In this document: positions 1 to 12,038 of the stretch, in pieces | How the letters are laid out: the number at the start of each line of letters is the position of its first letter | How positions within the stretch are numbered: the stretch's first letter is position 1 | Assembly: GCA_028023455.1 (NCBI GenBank) | Contig: JAQFVV010000049.1 | Coordinates: forward strand, 7,672,647-7,736,646 | Direction: 5' to 3' | Length of the DNA: 64,000 bases | DNA from: Epiperipatus broadwayi | Lineage: Eukaryota; Onychophora; Udeonychophora; Euonychophora; Peripatidae | Program-made: the position numbers and the translations under genes | Notes under the pieces: model-generated | Seen by the model: only the letters and a program-made list of their open reading frames with translations | Databases searched by the model: none | Told to the model about the DNA's origin: nothing

Positions 1-83
1 AGTTTTGGGAGTAGCTGTCTGATTATATATATATATAATATCCGTGAATTAAAAAAAACTATTGTAATAACTATAAAAATAGT

Positions 84-230
84 AAATATGATAATAATTA
101 ACTATTATATACAGTCTTTCAATCTGCAGAAATACTTTCAGTTAAATCCTTTGAGATGGTTAAGGAATTAACTGAAAGGACTTAAATGGATTAAAAACCT
201 GTATATAATAGTTAATTACCATTATATTTA
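84..230. repeat. small palindromic (MITE-like) element
   Basis: Outer arms at about 95-114 and 199-218 are exact inverted copies (taattaactattatatacag and its complement), with weaker pairing extending out to about 84 and 230. An inner inverted pair, tttcagttaa and ttaactgaaa, lies between them. There is no coding potential. It looks like a short foldback or MITE relic; no target duplication was identified. Confidence 0.55.
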
Positions 231-254
231 TTATTTTATTGTTTTATATATATA

Positions 255-645
255 GTAACTGTTCAAAATGTATAGCTCACATGCAAATTACTTAAGAACA
301 ATTTACATGGGATCACATTCTAATGCCACAGAATTAATAACATTTTCATTATATAGCCTACTAAGATCAGCTAAACACATGAGATATTATATTATAATTA
401 AATTATTGATTGCAAAATAATGACAAATGCTAAAAATAATGAGACACTACTATTTATTTACATATATCCAATTTTACAAAACACACAATAGCATAAATTG
501 CCTGTCCTATCAACTTATAAACAAGTTAGTAAGATTAGTTATTTATTGCTTCAATAATTAAGTTTATGCACAGGTAATATACAGTATAATATGGTATAAT
601 ACTTGCTTAATTGTTTCTGAATAGATATAAACTTGCTGCATAGAT
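255..645 (+). repeat. diverged direct repeat, copy A
   Basis: About 391 bp starting gtaactgttcaaaatgta and ending taaacttgctgcatagat. It is repeated in the same order and orientation at 1063-1448, 808 bp downstream. No ORF is shared between the copies, so this is non-coding repeat or an old local duplication. The 417 bp between the copies (646-1062) hold only AT-rich chance ORFs. Confidence 0.65.
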
Positions 646-1062
646 GTGTATATATGTTTACTTTCATTTATCTATATACTGCTGATACTAATTTCACTAT
701 TAAACAAAATAATTATTATTATGCATCCTGATATATGTATATACTTTTTTTCTCTCATTATTAGAAATAATTTGTCAAACAAAACTTTTTTTTCAATAAA
801 TATATGTTTGCAATCAATAAGTATATTTTTTAAATGCATCTAAAATGAACTTAACTAAAAACTTCCCTCTTCTCTACTCTAACTCTCAAACAAAAATAAA
901 GACAAACTTATGTACTATTATTTTTATATTATTAAAGTTTTTCAAGCATCTCTTTTTCTTTTTAAATCGATATATAATTAAAATTGGGCTTTCAATCTCA
1001 GGGATTGGTATTTATACCTCGATCTACACATTGATGTATCACTTATTTAAAAAAAAAATATT

Positions 1063-1448
1063 GTAACTGTTCAAAATGTACAGCTCACATGCAAAATCCA
1101 AGGGCAATTTGAATGGGATCTCCACATTTTGATGTCACAGAATAAACAACATTTTTTTTTAGTCTGCTAAGATCAACTAGATAATGAAACTAACATTTTC
1201 TAATTAAATTATTGATTACAAAATAATCGATAATGCTAAAAGTAATGACACTATAACTTATTTGCATATAACAATTTTACAACACACACAATATCATAAA
1301 TTGACTACCATGTCAATGTACAAAAAAGTTAATATGATTTGTTATTTATGACTTCAGTAATTAAGTTTAAGCACAAATAATATGTGGTATAATATAGTAT
1401 AATACTTTCTTAATTGTTTCTGAACAGATATAAACTTGCTGCATAGAT
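1063..1448 (+). repeat. diverged direct repeat, copy B
   Basis: Second copy of the 255-645 unit, about 386 bp. Matching landmarks are gtaactgttcaaaatgta at the start, agctcacatgcaaa near the start and agatataaacttgctgcata at the end. Substitutions and small indels are spread over the whole length, so the duplication is not recent. Confidence 0.65.
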
Positions 1449-2663
1449 TAACGATCATAAGTACTGATTATTACAATTTTAAAATTTTATAAACCTACAG
1501 ATGTTTATAACATATTAGTATATTGTGTGCAAAAAGTATTTTTATTTTTCAACACCTTAAGTACTCTTAATAAAGTATAGTGGTTATGCCAGAAAATGAC
1601 TTACTATTTTCCATGAATTTTCATGAAATATAGTTTTTAATAACTGTTTTGGATAATTTTAAGATAATATTTGTTATCAAATATTGCTATGTGTGGCAAT
1701 ACGTATAGTGAGTTTTAATATTTGTTATCATGTGTGGGTGCAAGTTCATATATGATCAAATTTTGTTCCCATGATAGCTCAAGACACAACAAAGTTTTAC
1801 AATATATTTTTGATCCACAATCTTTGTAAGCTAAGTTAAATACCAATTGTTGGCTAACAGTATCTATATTTTTATGGGAACTTTCAAATTCCTAGTATAT
1901 CATAATTTGAAAACTAGCATAACATGAAAAAATTTATTTAATATTTTTTTGGTAACATTTTAAAAGAAAATCTTATATTTTTGTTTAAGATGTGCACTAT
2001 ACAGATCATTGTTATATGTGATATGCAACCTGTGGACTGTAATTGATCTGACCATGATATCAGACTGTAAATTATAAGATGTGTCGGTGTGTGCAAGTGT
2101 ATCAATTGCTGCACAGTACTTTAGAAGTTGTAATAAGTACCATTTATTTTTAAAATAATTATATAGAGTTCACTTGATCTATCATTTTTCAGCAAACCAG
2201 GCAAAATGAACAATAAAATGTGTTACAATTGTAAAATAGAAGCCTATTAAAATTATTAATTATTAAACAATTTAATGATTCATGATTAAAATTCTGCATG
2301 CATAAAATATAACATAAGTACCAGTCATATATTTAAACATTCCACACTTAAGCAAAATGTTTGTGTATATGTGATGTCATATCTATTTTATGGTCATCCA
2401 AATGGTCTTACACATGAGGGAGAGCTGGTTAAAAATAATTGTAAGACTAAATAATAAAAACAACATTAAAATTCTTTAAAGGTTATTAAAAAATAATATT
2501 TTATGATACATATTTAAGTAATAATACTATAATAGATTAATTTATTATTAATAGTGACAATGTATGAGGGGAAATAATACTGTAAGAACAATGACATTAA
2601 TCTTTTAAAACAATTATAAAGTTTTGATAACAAACAAATTAAGAATATTGTTGTCACACATTT
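1449..2663. other. AT-rich non-coding stretch
   Basis: About 1.2 kb with no ORF above chance length, no RNA gene and no clear repeat. It contains only short A/T runs. Confidence 0.6.
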
Positions 2664-2930
2664 CATGATCACCATTTCCTATGCTTGCTCTTAACTGTTA
2701 TTAAAACAGGCAAAACTCAGCTCCAATGCTCCTCACTGATGAAGGCCACAAGCCAGAAACTAGTCTGGGGATATTGGATGAGTAGGCGCTAGATGGGTTT
2801 TTATGCACAAGCCTTCTGGCATCCATTGATTATTCTGGCTAGTACTGAGTGGCAATACATATATAGAGAGTTTTGCCTGCTTTAATAGCAGTTAATAGCA
2901 AGCATAGGAAATGGTGATCATGTGATGTTT
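2664..2930 (+). mobile_element. inverted-repeat element family 1 with hammerhead motif (copy 1)
   Basis: The terminal inverted repeats are about 55 bp. The left end begins catgatcaccatttcctatg and the right end mirrors it before stopping at gatcatgtgatgttt. Most of the left arm seen in the full-length copy at 12928-13682 is missing, so the hammerhead-bearing right arm (2723-2777) lies directly after the left terminal repeat. The same right-hand end (tcatgtgatgttt) is found in the copies ending at 13682, 19542 and 51005. A fixed 3' end with a variable 5' end suggests copying from RNA. No protein is encoded. I infer a non-autonomous element and cannot name its family. Confidence 0.7.
2723..2777 (+). 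ncRNA. type I hammerhead ribozyme motif (family 1, copy 1)
   Basis: All conserved hammerhead boxes are present. CTGATGA lies at 2736-2742. A stem II hairpin follows, GGC 2744-2746 with GCC 2752-2754 around loop CACAA. GAAA lies at 2756-2759. Stem III is the loopless palindrome ACTAGT (2759-2764), and the predicted cleavage is after C2765. Stem I forms between 2723-2735 and 2766-2777 (TGGGGA with TCCTCA, then TATTGG with CCAATG, one bulged C). An A-A mismatch closes stem II. Palindromic loopless stem III is typical of minimal hammerheads of PLEs and Schistosoma-type satellites, which tend to work as dimers. Activity is not shown. Confidence 0.68.
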
Positions 2931-2941
2931 ATTGGCTTAAA

Positions 2942-3490
2942 ACCAATCCTTCCTTATAGGATAGTGGTGGCTATGGTTACTAAAGAACCAAAGACAAAAG
3001 CAGCTACTTTTATCTTCAACCTACTTTTTAATTACGTAGGAGAATCTTGTCTTTTAAATAAATCTTGTGTTAAGATTTGTAGAGGTCCCTACTGTCACTT
3101 TTCAGGCAATAGTCTTAAGGTTATAGCCTTAATATATATTACTTTATGTAATGAGTATGTGCTTAACAAATTTAATTATTACAACTTTATATTGTCTTAA
3201 AAAATTTCTAAGCATAAAATCTCAACACTGACTCATTGTAAATCAAAAGATTTTGCAAATGTTAGTGTTTAATAGAAATTGTGGACTTAATCAATGAGGT
3301 ATTTAGTAGCCTTACACTCTCAAATCAAAATGCTTTAGATTCTCCTATATAATTAAAAAGTAGGTTGAAGATAAAAGTGGCCATTCTTGTCTTTTAAATA
3401 AATCTTGTGCTAAGATTTGTAAAGGTCTCTGCTGTCATTTTTCAGACATATGGTCTTAAGGTTATAGCCTTATTTAATTATTATAAGCTC
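2942..3490. repeat. complex repeat with inverted and direct copies
   Basis: The block at 3000-3050 (gcagctacttttatcttcaa and onward) recurs inverted at about 3338-3384. The block cttgtcttttaaataaatc at 3046 recurs directly at 3388, each time followed by a similar stretch ending ggttatagcctta. A related copy lies at 17264-17560. The leading part (aggatagtggtggct, near 2959) also occurs in the loop of the family 1 palindrome at 13261. The 92-codon ORF here falls inside this repeat and is not a gene. Confidence 0.55.
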
Positions 3491-4214
3491 ACTAAATAAA
3501 TTAATAAAATTGTCTATGCCTTTTTGTATTTTAAAATTGTTCACATTTATAAATATCATAAAAAAATTCCTTTTTTATTCTTTTTAAAAACTTATTTTTA
3601 TTTTATGTGAATCAACAATTTTTACAAAATTTACCCTAATTTAACTATATTTTATGGTTTTATCATTACTCAATTTTTTAAAAAATAATAAAATATAACT
3701 GTGAAAAACATGAAACAAAATTAAATTTATAAAATATCTTATTGAATATATATATTAATAAATGATATATCACTACTATATAAATAATATATATATTAAC
3801 GTTTATTTTTATGCTTTGTTAAGTTGATATTGGGCTTGTTTTTTAAGACTATTTTGTTTTGTTTTTTAATGCTTAACAAGGGTAAAGGATATATATATAT
3901 TTAATGTAGCATAAGAAAATAAAAGTTTAGTATATGTATTATTTTTATGGTAAGTACATGTCATTTACTAAGAAATATATTTACAAATTTAATTTTGTTT
4001 TACCTTTATCTCATTTATATTGTATCATTTTTACTTTTTAAATAATTAATTAATGTTATGTATAATTAGTACAAATATATTTGAAATATAGGATAAAAAA
4101 TATAAAATTATATGAATCATATAAAACAAAAATAAATTGCTAAAAGAAGAGATTGAAAAAGAGTTTTTATATGATATTTATATTAATATAGTTGCTTATT
4201 TAAAATTATATTGA
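3491..4214. other. AT-rich non-coding stretch
   Basis: Very AT-rich DNA with many TATATA runs. I see no gene or recognisable repeat. Confidence 0.55.
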
Positions 4215-4335
4215 TTTGGCACTATCTGTAGAGCATACAACTTGGGATCACAAGGTCCCAGGATCAATTCTGGCATTCACAGGTCTAATGCTCAAACTTT
4301 TTATAAACTCCGGAGCAATAAAACCATATGCCTTT
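4215..4335 (+). mobile_element. tRNA-derived SINE
   Basis: The 5' part reads as a tRNA. There is a D-arm-like segment with an A-box-like tatctgtagagca near 4223, then an anticodon-arm-like segment, then a T-arm ccaggatcaattctgg at about 4258-4273 with a good B box. A non-tRNA body follows, ending in the aactccggagcaataaa region at about 4307. Family resemblance to 27635-27700 (minus strand) is clear across the cttgggatca / aaggtccc / aggatc blocks. The aactccggagca motif also recurs alone at 10180. It would be transcribed by RNA polymerase III if active. It looks like a SINE rather than a functional tRNA because the arms are imperfect. Confidence 0.6.
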
Positions 4336-4919
4336 TATTTTACTCATTAAAGGAAATCTCTGTAACATACTTAGCATGGATTTTATTTTACTGACATCTT
4401 TATATTCTTCTTTCATTTTTTTAATACTAAATTGTTATAATTATTAATGCTACCTAATAATAATTAGCTCATTATTGGGTTTGATTAATATAAAATTTAA
4501 GAATTGTTTTGAAACCTGAGGATGGTAAAAGCAAGCTTTGAGTTTTATCTTTAGATATTTATCTTACATATTATCTAGCTAGCTATCCTATTAGGGTTTG
4601 TAAAATGGATTTCTAATTAGTGTTACTTTTATTATTTTATTCATTTCTATATTATAATTGTATTTAATATTGTTAATATTCCATAGCAGATGAATATCTA
4701 CAGAGAACCAGCTGATGGTGAATGCCTTCTCCTCTCTGAACACATTCTTAAAATATTGTCTTTTCAATAATTCTTAAACTTTTGTATGACAAAAAATATT
4801 ATTTTATATTTGGTATTATTATTAAGTAATAGATAATATTTCAAGAATGACACCTAGATGAGAAAGGCTGTTGTAATTTTTTATACATTTTTTACATTAT
4901 TTGATTTTTATTTTTTTTC
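4336..4919. other. AT-rich non-coding stretch
   Basis: No gene, RNA gene or repeat recognised. Confidence 0.55.
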
Positions 4920-5026
4920 CATATGTCAAAGCATCAGCCGAAAGCAAACCCATGACAACCATCTGCAAGCAACTTCTTGCTTGCAAGGAGGCTGTGCTGA
5001 CCTCTTGGCTACCAATGCTTGACTAC
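4920..5026 (-). mobile_element. tRNA-like SINE of the catatgtcaaagca group
   Basis: On the minus strand this reads as a tRNA-like molecule, with A-box-like tagccaagaggtc and B-box-like gggtttgctttcgg. The plus-strand ends are catatgtcaaagcat and aatgcttgactaca, which are inverted to each other. It matches 29640-29745 along its length and shares its terminal and tRNA-like segments with the hairpin at 8605-8876. T-rich sequence on its left would be an A-rich tail in the minus orientation. Confidence 0.55.
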
Positions 5027-8000
5027 ATTATTTTATTTTCTCTTTCATTTATTTTTAAAATATAAAATAATTAAGAATACATATTTTTATTGTGTTTTGA
5101 TTTTAAATAGAAAAGAAAAATGTGTAATGAATTTAAAATTATTTGCCATGTATGTGATATAATTCTTTGTGAGCTAGTCCCTTCTCCCAAATCATTAAAA
5201 CTTGACTTTGCCTCTGACCCATAGATATTGTGATTATTTGTTTATAAAATGCACTGACTGGTTTGTTAAAGGTAAGGAATGTAATATTTATGAAACTCAC
5301 ATTTGAAGGATCATTCTTAATTCAGGGAGATATTTGTAAAATAAGAATTAATGTATTCATCTTATACATTGACAAATTGGAGTTTAAAATTTCTCTGGTG
5401 CTTGAAACTTTTTTAAACATTTAATAAATTTTTAATGTTCAAGATGTTTATATTTAGCTGTCTTATGATTCACTCATCTATGAATTTAATTATTGGTTAA
5501 TAAATAGGATTTACATATTTTCAGATATAGGGAAAGAAATTTAAATACTCTGTCTTGATCAGGTTAGCATTTGTTACACTTATATAAAACAACAAATGGG
5601 ATATATTGCGCAATCTTTGCTACTAATGAGGAAAACACCTTGTGGAATAGAGCTTAACAGTTTAATACATTTCTTTATATAATACATTTTAAAGTCAAAA
5701 ATACTTTTCCAGAACATATTTAGTCTTTCAATTTTAAATATATATTTATGCTCTGAAAGATGTTCAAATGATAGTTCTAGAAATAAACAATTGTTCTATG
5801 AAAAAGAAGCACAAATCTTATAAACATATTATTATATGGCTGGTTATTATGAGATTGTATAAGATTCAAACATCAAAGTAAATAGCACCTTTTTTGTTTA
5901 GAATAATATTTTTTCTAATTTGTTTTAGTGAAACAAAAATAAGAATTTAGATATTTTTAGTTATAAAATAAGACTTTGCTTATCTAGATTTCAAACGAGA
6001 GATGATACATTGATACAGAATTGATTGCAGATTAATTATTTTAATATTAAATCAAGTAATTGGCCAAATAAGTGGTGATACATTGATACAGAATAAAAAA
6101 AAGTGGGATTGTGCAAACTTTATTACTAATGATATCATTTTTTCCTGAGATTAATTGCAGATTAATTATTTTAAGATTAAAGTAAGTAAATGGTATTTTT
6201 CTTATTAGTGGTAAAAATTGCATAATCTTATAATTACATTTTTTGGTCACATTTAAACTCCAAAATAACTTGGTAAGCACAATACTTTTAATCAACTGTC
6301 AAACTGAATTTTTTTCATACTTTCTCTGTCTGATAATCAATCCATGTACTTTTAATACTTTGAGTTTTTTAAACTAAATAATATGACATATTGCTTGTGG
6401 GTATAATTATCAATAAAATTTACTTGATCATGTTCAAACATATTTTATTTTAATGATTAGTAAAATATAACTAAAATAAAATTGTTTTGTGATGCACAAA
6501 GATAAATATACTGGTATAGCAGTTTAAACATCACTTGCAACGATCATTCATTGACTCAAATGTAGAGAACTTATTTTAATAAGTTAAAGATTTCTAATTT
6601 AAACTTATGATTTTTTTAAATAGCTGGTCTGTAGCTAGCTAACCATCTAATCACCGGTCAGTAAAAAGGTATCTAACTACTTTTAGCAAATAGTAAAATA
6701 AGAAAGAAAAAAACCATAAAAACCTTTTGTGAGTAGCATTTAGCTAGCCTTTACTTTAACTGAAAAAGTATTTTTTTAGCCGTGTACTATTTAAAATTGT
6801 TTTATATTATTTTTTCTCATACAGCATAGATTTTGGAAAATATGCATACATACATACATACATGAAAAAACTATTTTAGAATTTTTAATATGTACTTCAA
6901 TTTGGATTTAAAAACTTTTAAATATGATAAAGTTCAAATCGTCTTGTTTAATTTAATAAGACTCCTGTGTTAAAATAAATGGCTTCTTTACTAAATCATC
7001 TCTCCCACCTTCCTTTTATATGTTTTTATTATCAAATAATGATTTTATTTCTACATCACACGTAATGTAACTACGCATGATCAGTGCAGAATTGATAGTA
7101 AATTATTAAATTTAAAGAAATTAATGAAGTTTAAACATGTTCAATATCAAGTTAAAATATAAAGTACAGAAAAATAGTTATTTATTCATTAGATCAAAAT
7201 TGGAAGTTAATATCAAAAGTGGATTTTTTCTTACTCCAAAAAATGTAGATTACGTTTTAAAAAAGAAAAATATCTGGAGATACTTATTCTCACAAGGCTC
7301 ATAAAAGGGGTAAAAAAAATCTTTTCCCTAACTTGAGACTAATTGATCAGAGAACTTTAAAATCCCCAAGCATTTCCTGTTGCATTTATTATTACTACTA
7401 TCATTATATTATAGTGATTTTTTTATTATAACTTGATACTAATTTTAAGATATAGCAAGAATTAAAGTTAAAAATGTATGCATTTTATGATCTCTAATTA
7501 ACATTTTTGCTACTTTAAACATATATATACTTGAATATATACATACCAACACTTCACTATATTAAGGATCTCAAAGTATAATGGAATCTACCTGCCATGA
7601 TTTGAGTTTGAGTTTAGACCAGTTGAACTTTGAATTTTTTCAATTACAAAATTTTTTTTAAAGTATATAGACCATAGCTAGAAAATATAGAGACCTAGAT
7701 TAATGTGCTAGAAAGTATAGAGATGTAGCTTAAACTGCATTGGTTATATATGTGTGCTGTACTGACTTTAAACAAAATATAATATAAACATTGTGTAGTA
7801 TTTTTTTTACCTATGAGAGAGATGTCAAATTCCTGTAAAAAATAAACCAATGGTCACCTTTATTTTATTTAATCTACTATAAAAGCAGTTTAAGTTGTTT
7901 CCATGATTATTATTAATACAATATGTTAAAATCGATAATAGTTTCCCTAAGTTTTACTGATTATTTGAAGTCATCCTATTAAATTAGGCAGGATAAAGCT

Positions 8001-8604
8001 AAGTTTTGATAGGTTTTTTAAAAGTGTGAGTATATACTGTTGCACGTATCTTGAATTTTCATATCTTATACTGCTTGCTTTATATTTTAGCAATACAGTT
8101 TAGTGTTTTCAGATTTGTCATTTTTCTCACTATTAGTCTTTGTGCACTGCTTTAATCTATAGTATTAATCCAGGAATTTATATATTTTACATCTTTTACT
8201 TTATCATCAGACCAAACAACACAGGATGTTTAAAACATATGAAATATCACATGACTAGTAAATTTTGTCACTCAATCACAATTGCAAACCCATGGTATTA
8301 ACATTGTAAAAAGTAACTATGAACTCAATGCTTAGAGGAGTGTGATTACATTCACTGAAGTGAAGTTCACACCATGTTTCAATTGCAGTTTTTATTTTTT
8401 ATAGTTGACATATTGATAATTGTCCAAGCAATTCAGATTATCCTGTGACTTTTATCTTCTAGATAATTATAGCCAAGTACTTAATTAATGATTATTGAAT
8501 AAATGCTTATCTGTATTTGTCGTGACCTTCTATTTGAAAGAAAAAATTTTACGCTCATTTCTGGTCTGATAAAACTTTGAGGTTCTCACAATAATTGATT
8601 CAAA
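5027..8604. other. AT-rich non-coding stretch
   Basis: About 3.6 kb without a supportable gene. There is a short direct repeat pair at 6001-6060 and 6073-6193 (gatacattgatacagaat and gcagattaattatttta, each twice), and a short CATA microsatellite at 6843-6862. An 82-codon minus ORF at 6047-6295 overlaps these repeats and is considered chance. Confidence 0.55.
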
Positions 8605-8876
8605 ACTTGTTTATGTGTCAGCAAAATGTTTTATGGTGTTATGGTTAGCACATCTTTCATGCACATAAACAAGTTGTTTTTTTTCATATGTCAAAGCATT
8701 GACTGGGAAGTGAACCCATGCCAGCTGCTTGGTTAGCATAACTGGCTTCCAAGCAGCTGGCCTGTGTTCACTTCCCAGTCAACCAACACTTTGACATATG
8801 AAAAAAAACTTGTTTATGTGCATGGAAGATGTGCTAACCATAATACCATAAAGCATTTTGCTGACATTGTACAAGT
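8605..8876. mobile_element. 272-bp near-perfect hairpin built from tRNA-like SINE sequence
   Basis: The arms, about 8605-8732 and 8749-8876, mirror each other nearly completely, leaving a loop of only about 16 bases. Each arm holds catatgtcaaag, the terminal sequence of the tRNA-like SINEs at 4920-5026 and 29640-29745, followed by the B-box half of that SINE (gggaagtgaaccc, complement of a B box). A smaller inverted pair (acttgtttatgtg at 8605 and its complement at 8661) is nested inside each arm. It is either a head-to-head SINE pair or a foldback element. It would extrude a cruciform easily. Confidence 0.65.
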
Positions 8877-11149
8877 AATCTGGTTTTTATTAAATGTAAA
8901 TATTATATAAGCCATTGTTTTTGAGTCTGAAATTATTATTACACAGATCTGACACTAGTTTAGTAACTTAATATATTAGAAATCTAAAGTTGAATGTCAA
9001 CAGTAATATCTCTTTTTGTCCTATGACTGAGATGATATATACTAACAAAACATTGCTGTATATTTGCTTATATTTACAGTAATCTTTTACTAGCATCATT
9101 TCACTGGATTTTCTCAACTTAAAGCCTTCTATTAATAGTTTAAGTAATTATTTTTTTTGATAATATAAAAAAATAAAAGCTGCCTGGTTGGTACACTAAT
9201 TCCATATTTTCTCACTGATAAATTTAAAGGCTGAAATTATAACTACAGCTAATATAAAATGTAGGTTAATAGAATATGCAGCTACTAATCTAGTTCCTAA
9301 TCTACATAATTATATAAGCAGGATGCTTGAGTTTAAATCTTAGGGAGTTTTTAAATTACCCATGATTAGCTTGGTAGTATAAAAGAAAGTCGATAAATGC
9401 AAAGGTGTATTAGATCTAAAACTTTTTACTAATGAAGGCTATAAGGAAAAAAAACGTGTCTGACATAATGGTTATAGTATTATAATATTCGCTGGTTACT
9501 CATATTTGCAATAGATGGCAGTAGAGAAAAATAAATATGAATTACACAAAATCTATATGTGTTAAGCATATATAAAAAATATGATTGCAATCAGAGAAGC
9601 TAAAACACTTTTAACGCTCTGGTTAGCTTAAGCTTTTTTTTTAAAACTTTAACTAGTCATATATATATTAATTAGAAGGGATTTGAATTCAGACTTAAAC
9701 ACGTTTATATTTGCATACGAATACTTACTATTTTTTAAAATCATAAAATATTCTCTATTTCGCTGTTCAAGTTTGTTGGAAGTGTTAATCAAATTGTTTG
9801 TTATTTAAATCTTTTATAAAATATATCTAAGGGTAAAATGTCAACTAATGATCAAACACTAGATGGTTTGTGAATTGTTTTTCACATTTAGGTGTTAAAA
9901 TATTAAATAGACTTATGCTAAACTTGTCTTGACAATTTAAAAAAGATTTTTTAGCCTTCGGCAAAACAACTTTTTTTAAAAAAAAATTGCTTTGAAGTTA
10001 GTATAGATATATGAACATGTATGTACATCATAAATACATGACTTCATTGCATATATACATGTATAGTCGTATATTTTTTTATATAATTGTACATGTATAG
10101 GATGTTGTTCTGCAAAATCCATTGGATCATATAACAACAAAGTGGTTATTGAATAAGATTCGGGATAGCAAAAAGATTAAACGTATAACTCCGGAGCATT
10201 AAAATGCTATCTTCTGAACTTATTGTGAAATGTCCTTTATTTGTAATCCGTGAAATATAAAGCTCACAGAATCAATTTTAAAACACCTTTTTTTTCATTA
10301 GCTGCCAAGCCTATACATTATTAACTACAAAACAGTCTAGCCTAGAATCTTATTTTATATGAAGCATATTTTATGTGCTTTATTCAAAAGTGTGAAAGAT
10401 GAAATACACATAATTATTGGATATGATTTTTTATTATCAGAAAATTTATATATAGTAAAAATTTTAATCTAATTCTATTTTTTTTATAAAACTTCTATAG
10501 ATATATAAGAAGAAGAAGAAGATAAAATATGCATGGCAAGACTCATTCAAGCAGCACTTCCTAAAGAAATAATGATAATAAGGTATTATTTGCAGAGTTT
10601 CTAATTACTTAGTTATTTACTCTAGCCAATATTAAATGGTTAGTTCAACTGATAGCTCTCTGAAATGTAATTCCTAAGCCTATTTGTAAACTTGTCTCCA
10701 ATTCAATTAATCTCTTGGAAAAGAAAGATGGATATACCATTACTACATCTAAGGATCTTTTGACCTGAGCAGTTTTTAATCTGGTAAATAAAGACTTCTG
10801 AAATGATTATTAATAGCATTTAATGCATTAGGCAAGACAGAAATTACATATAATGTGCAATAAGATGTTGAATATAATATATGAAATTATAAGAAAAAAA
10901 TAGGACAATCACCCACTATTAAGTTTTTCAGAAGCTCTTCCTGTATATTACAAAGTTCCAAATTAGAAAGATGGAAAATGATTTATATTTTCTGTCTGCT
11001 TCATTTGGAACTTTGTAACATATACATAGAACTGATGAAAACCTCAATATTAGTTATATGAATGTGTGTGCACATGTATAAAAGAATTGCTTACCATACA
11101 ACATTTACAAATACTTTATACTACCATTGTTATGAAAGCATTTGAATCT
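8877..11149. other. AT-rich non-coding stretch
   Basis: No gene found. Minor items are an isolated SINE-tail-like aactccggagca near 10182, a short GAA run near 10507 and a small inverted repeat (ttacaaagttccaaat at 10949, complement at 11003). Confidence 0.5.
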
Positions 11150-11480
11150 AAATTAGTTATTTTTATAGTAAATAGAGGGATTTGAACTTAGGAAGTTTTA
11201 ATCTACTCATCCTCCACTCTATATCAAACAACCAAAACACATGACTACACGCATGTGAAAAAGAGACATGATCCCAGTTACATCATAATCACCCACACAT
11301 ATATACAAACAATGGTGAGTTTATATTAAGATAGCAATTCCTCAAATTTTAATGGTCAGGCTTCAATCTTCTTATTCTTTCAATTATTCAATTATCTATT
11401 TCATTAAAAAAACCAGTGACTGAATGTTCAATGCTCTTGTTGGATTTGATATTATAGTCATACCCATGTAGACATTACAT
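11150..11480 (+). mobile_element. element family 3, copy with internal deletion
   Basis: It begins with aaatagagggatttgaa, a landmark shared with 11633. It carries the segments cccacacatatata and tatattaagatag, found in the same order at 56100-56440, then a tail resembling 56330-56440. The hammerhead core present in other copies is missing here: the sequence passes straight from the gatcc to the cataatc side, so the catalytic centre appears deleted. Confidence 0.5.
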
Positions 11481-11632
11481 CAATCTAACTCCTCATATTA
11501 TTGGACATTACATGTCCATTTATATTAATAGAAGAAGGATGGCTGAACTTATACTAAGATGTAATCTATTTTCCAAGCAATATTTAATTCTAAAGCAGTA
11601 TGTAATTTGCTTATACTGAATATTTCTTATAT

Positions 11633-12038
11633 ATGGAAATAGAGGGATTTGACCTCAGGATTTTTTATTCTATTTATTCTTTACCTCAAGCAACTGATAC
11701 ACATGACCAATGTAAAAAGATATATGATCCCCAATATACAATTTCATGTAGAACCAGAACTCATCAGTAGGACCAGATCATAATCTCCCACACATATATG
11801 TATATAGGGTAAGAGATTATTATCTGGCATAATAGATGAGTGCTGATTCTACATATGACTGGGAGTTATGTGTGGATAATTATGATCTGGCCCAACTGAT
11901 GAGTGTTGGTTCTGTACAAAATATATATTGTGGATTATGTATCTTTTTTGCATGTGTGTGGTAATGTGTATCAATTACTTGAGTTTAAGTAGAACATGAA
12001 TAGACTGAAAAATTCTGAATTTAAATCCCTTTATTTAC
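11633..12038. mobile_element. element family 3, foldback (inverted pair)
   Basis: The left arm at about 11633-11805 and the right arm at about 11858-12038 are inverted copies around a 50-base centre. The outer landmarks are agagggatttgacctcagg and its complement near 12020. Each arm contains a hammerhead-like segment. The left arm (minus strand, 11726-11780) keeps CTGATGA and GAAA. The right arm (plus strand) keeps CTGATGA at about 11893 but has lost the G of GAAA. A partial third copy of the segment lies in the centre at about 11818-11860. Confidence 0.6.
11726..11780 (-). ncRNA. hammerhead-like motif, left arm of family 3 foldback
   Basis: On the minus strand, CTGATGA (plus 11761-11767) is followed by a 15-base stem II region around GGTTC, then GAAA (plus 11742-11745), a short AT-rich stem III and the TTGGGGATCATA strand of stem I. 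The distal stem I pairing GATCATA with TATGATC is perfect over 7 bp. Stem II is weak compared with the copy at 56194-56250, so this is probably a decayed ribozyme. Confidence 0.5.

Noticed and set aside
646-1066. Two hydrophobic ORFs of 65 and 73 codons
   Set aside because: Ile/Leu/Phe/Asn/Lys-rich translations are expected from random AT-rich DNA at this length.
2922-3200. 92-codon plus-strand ORF
   Set aside because: Lies in a dispersed repeat with no protein motif; the related copies do not keep the frame.
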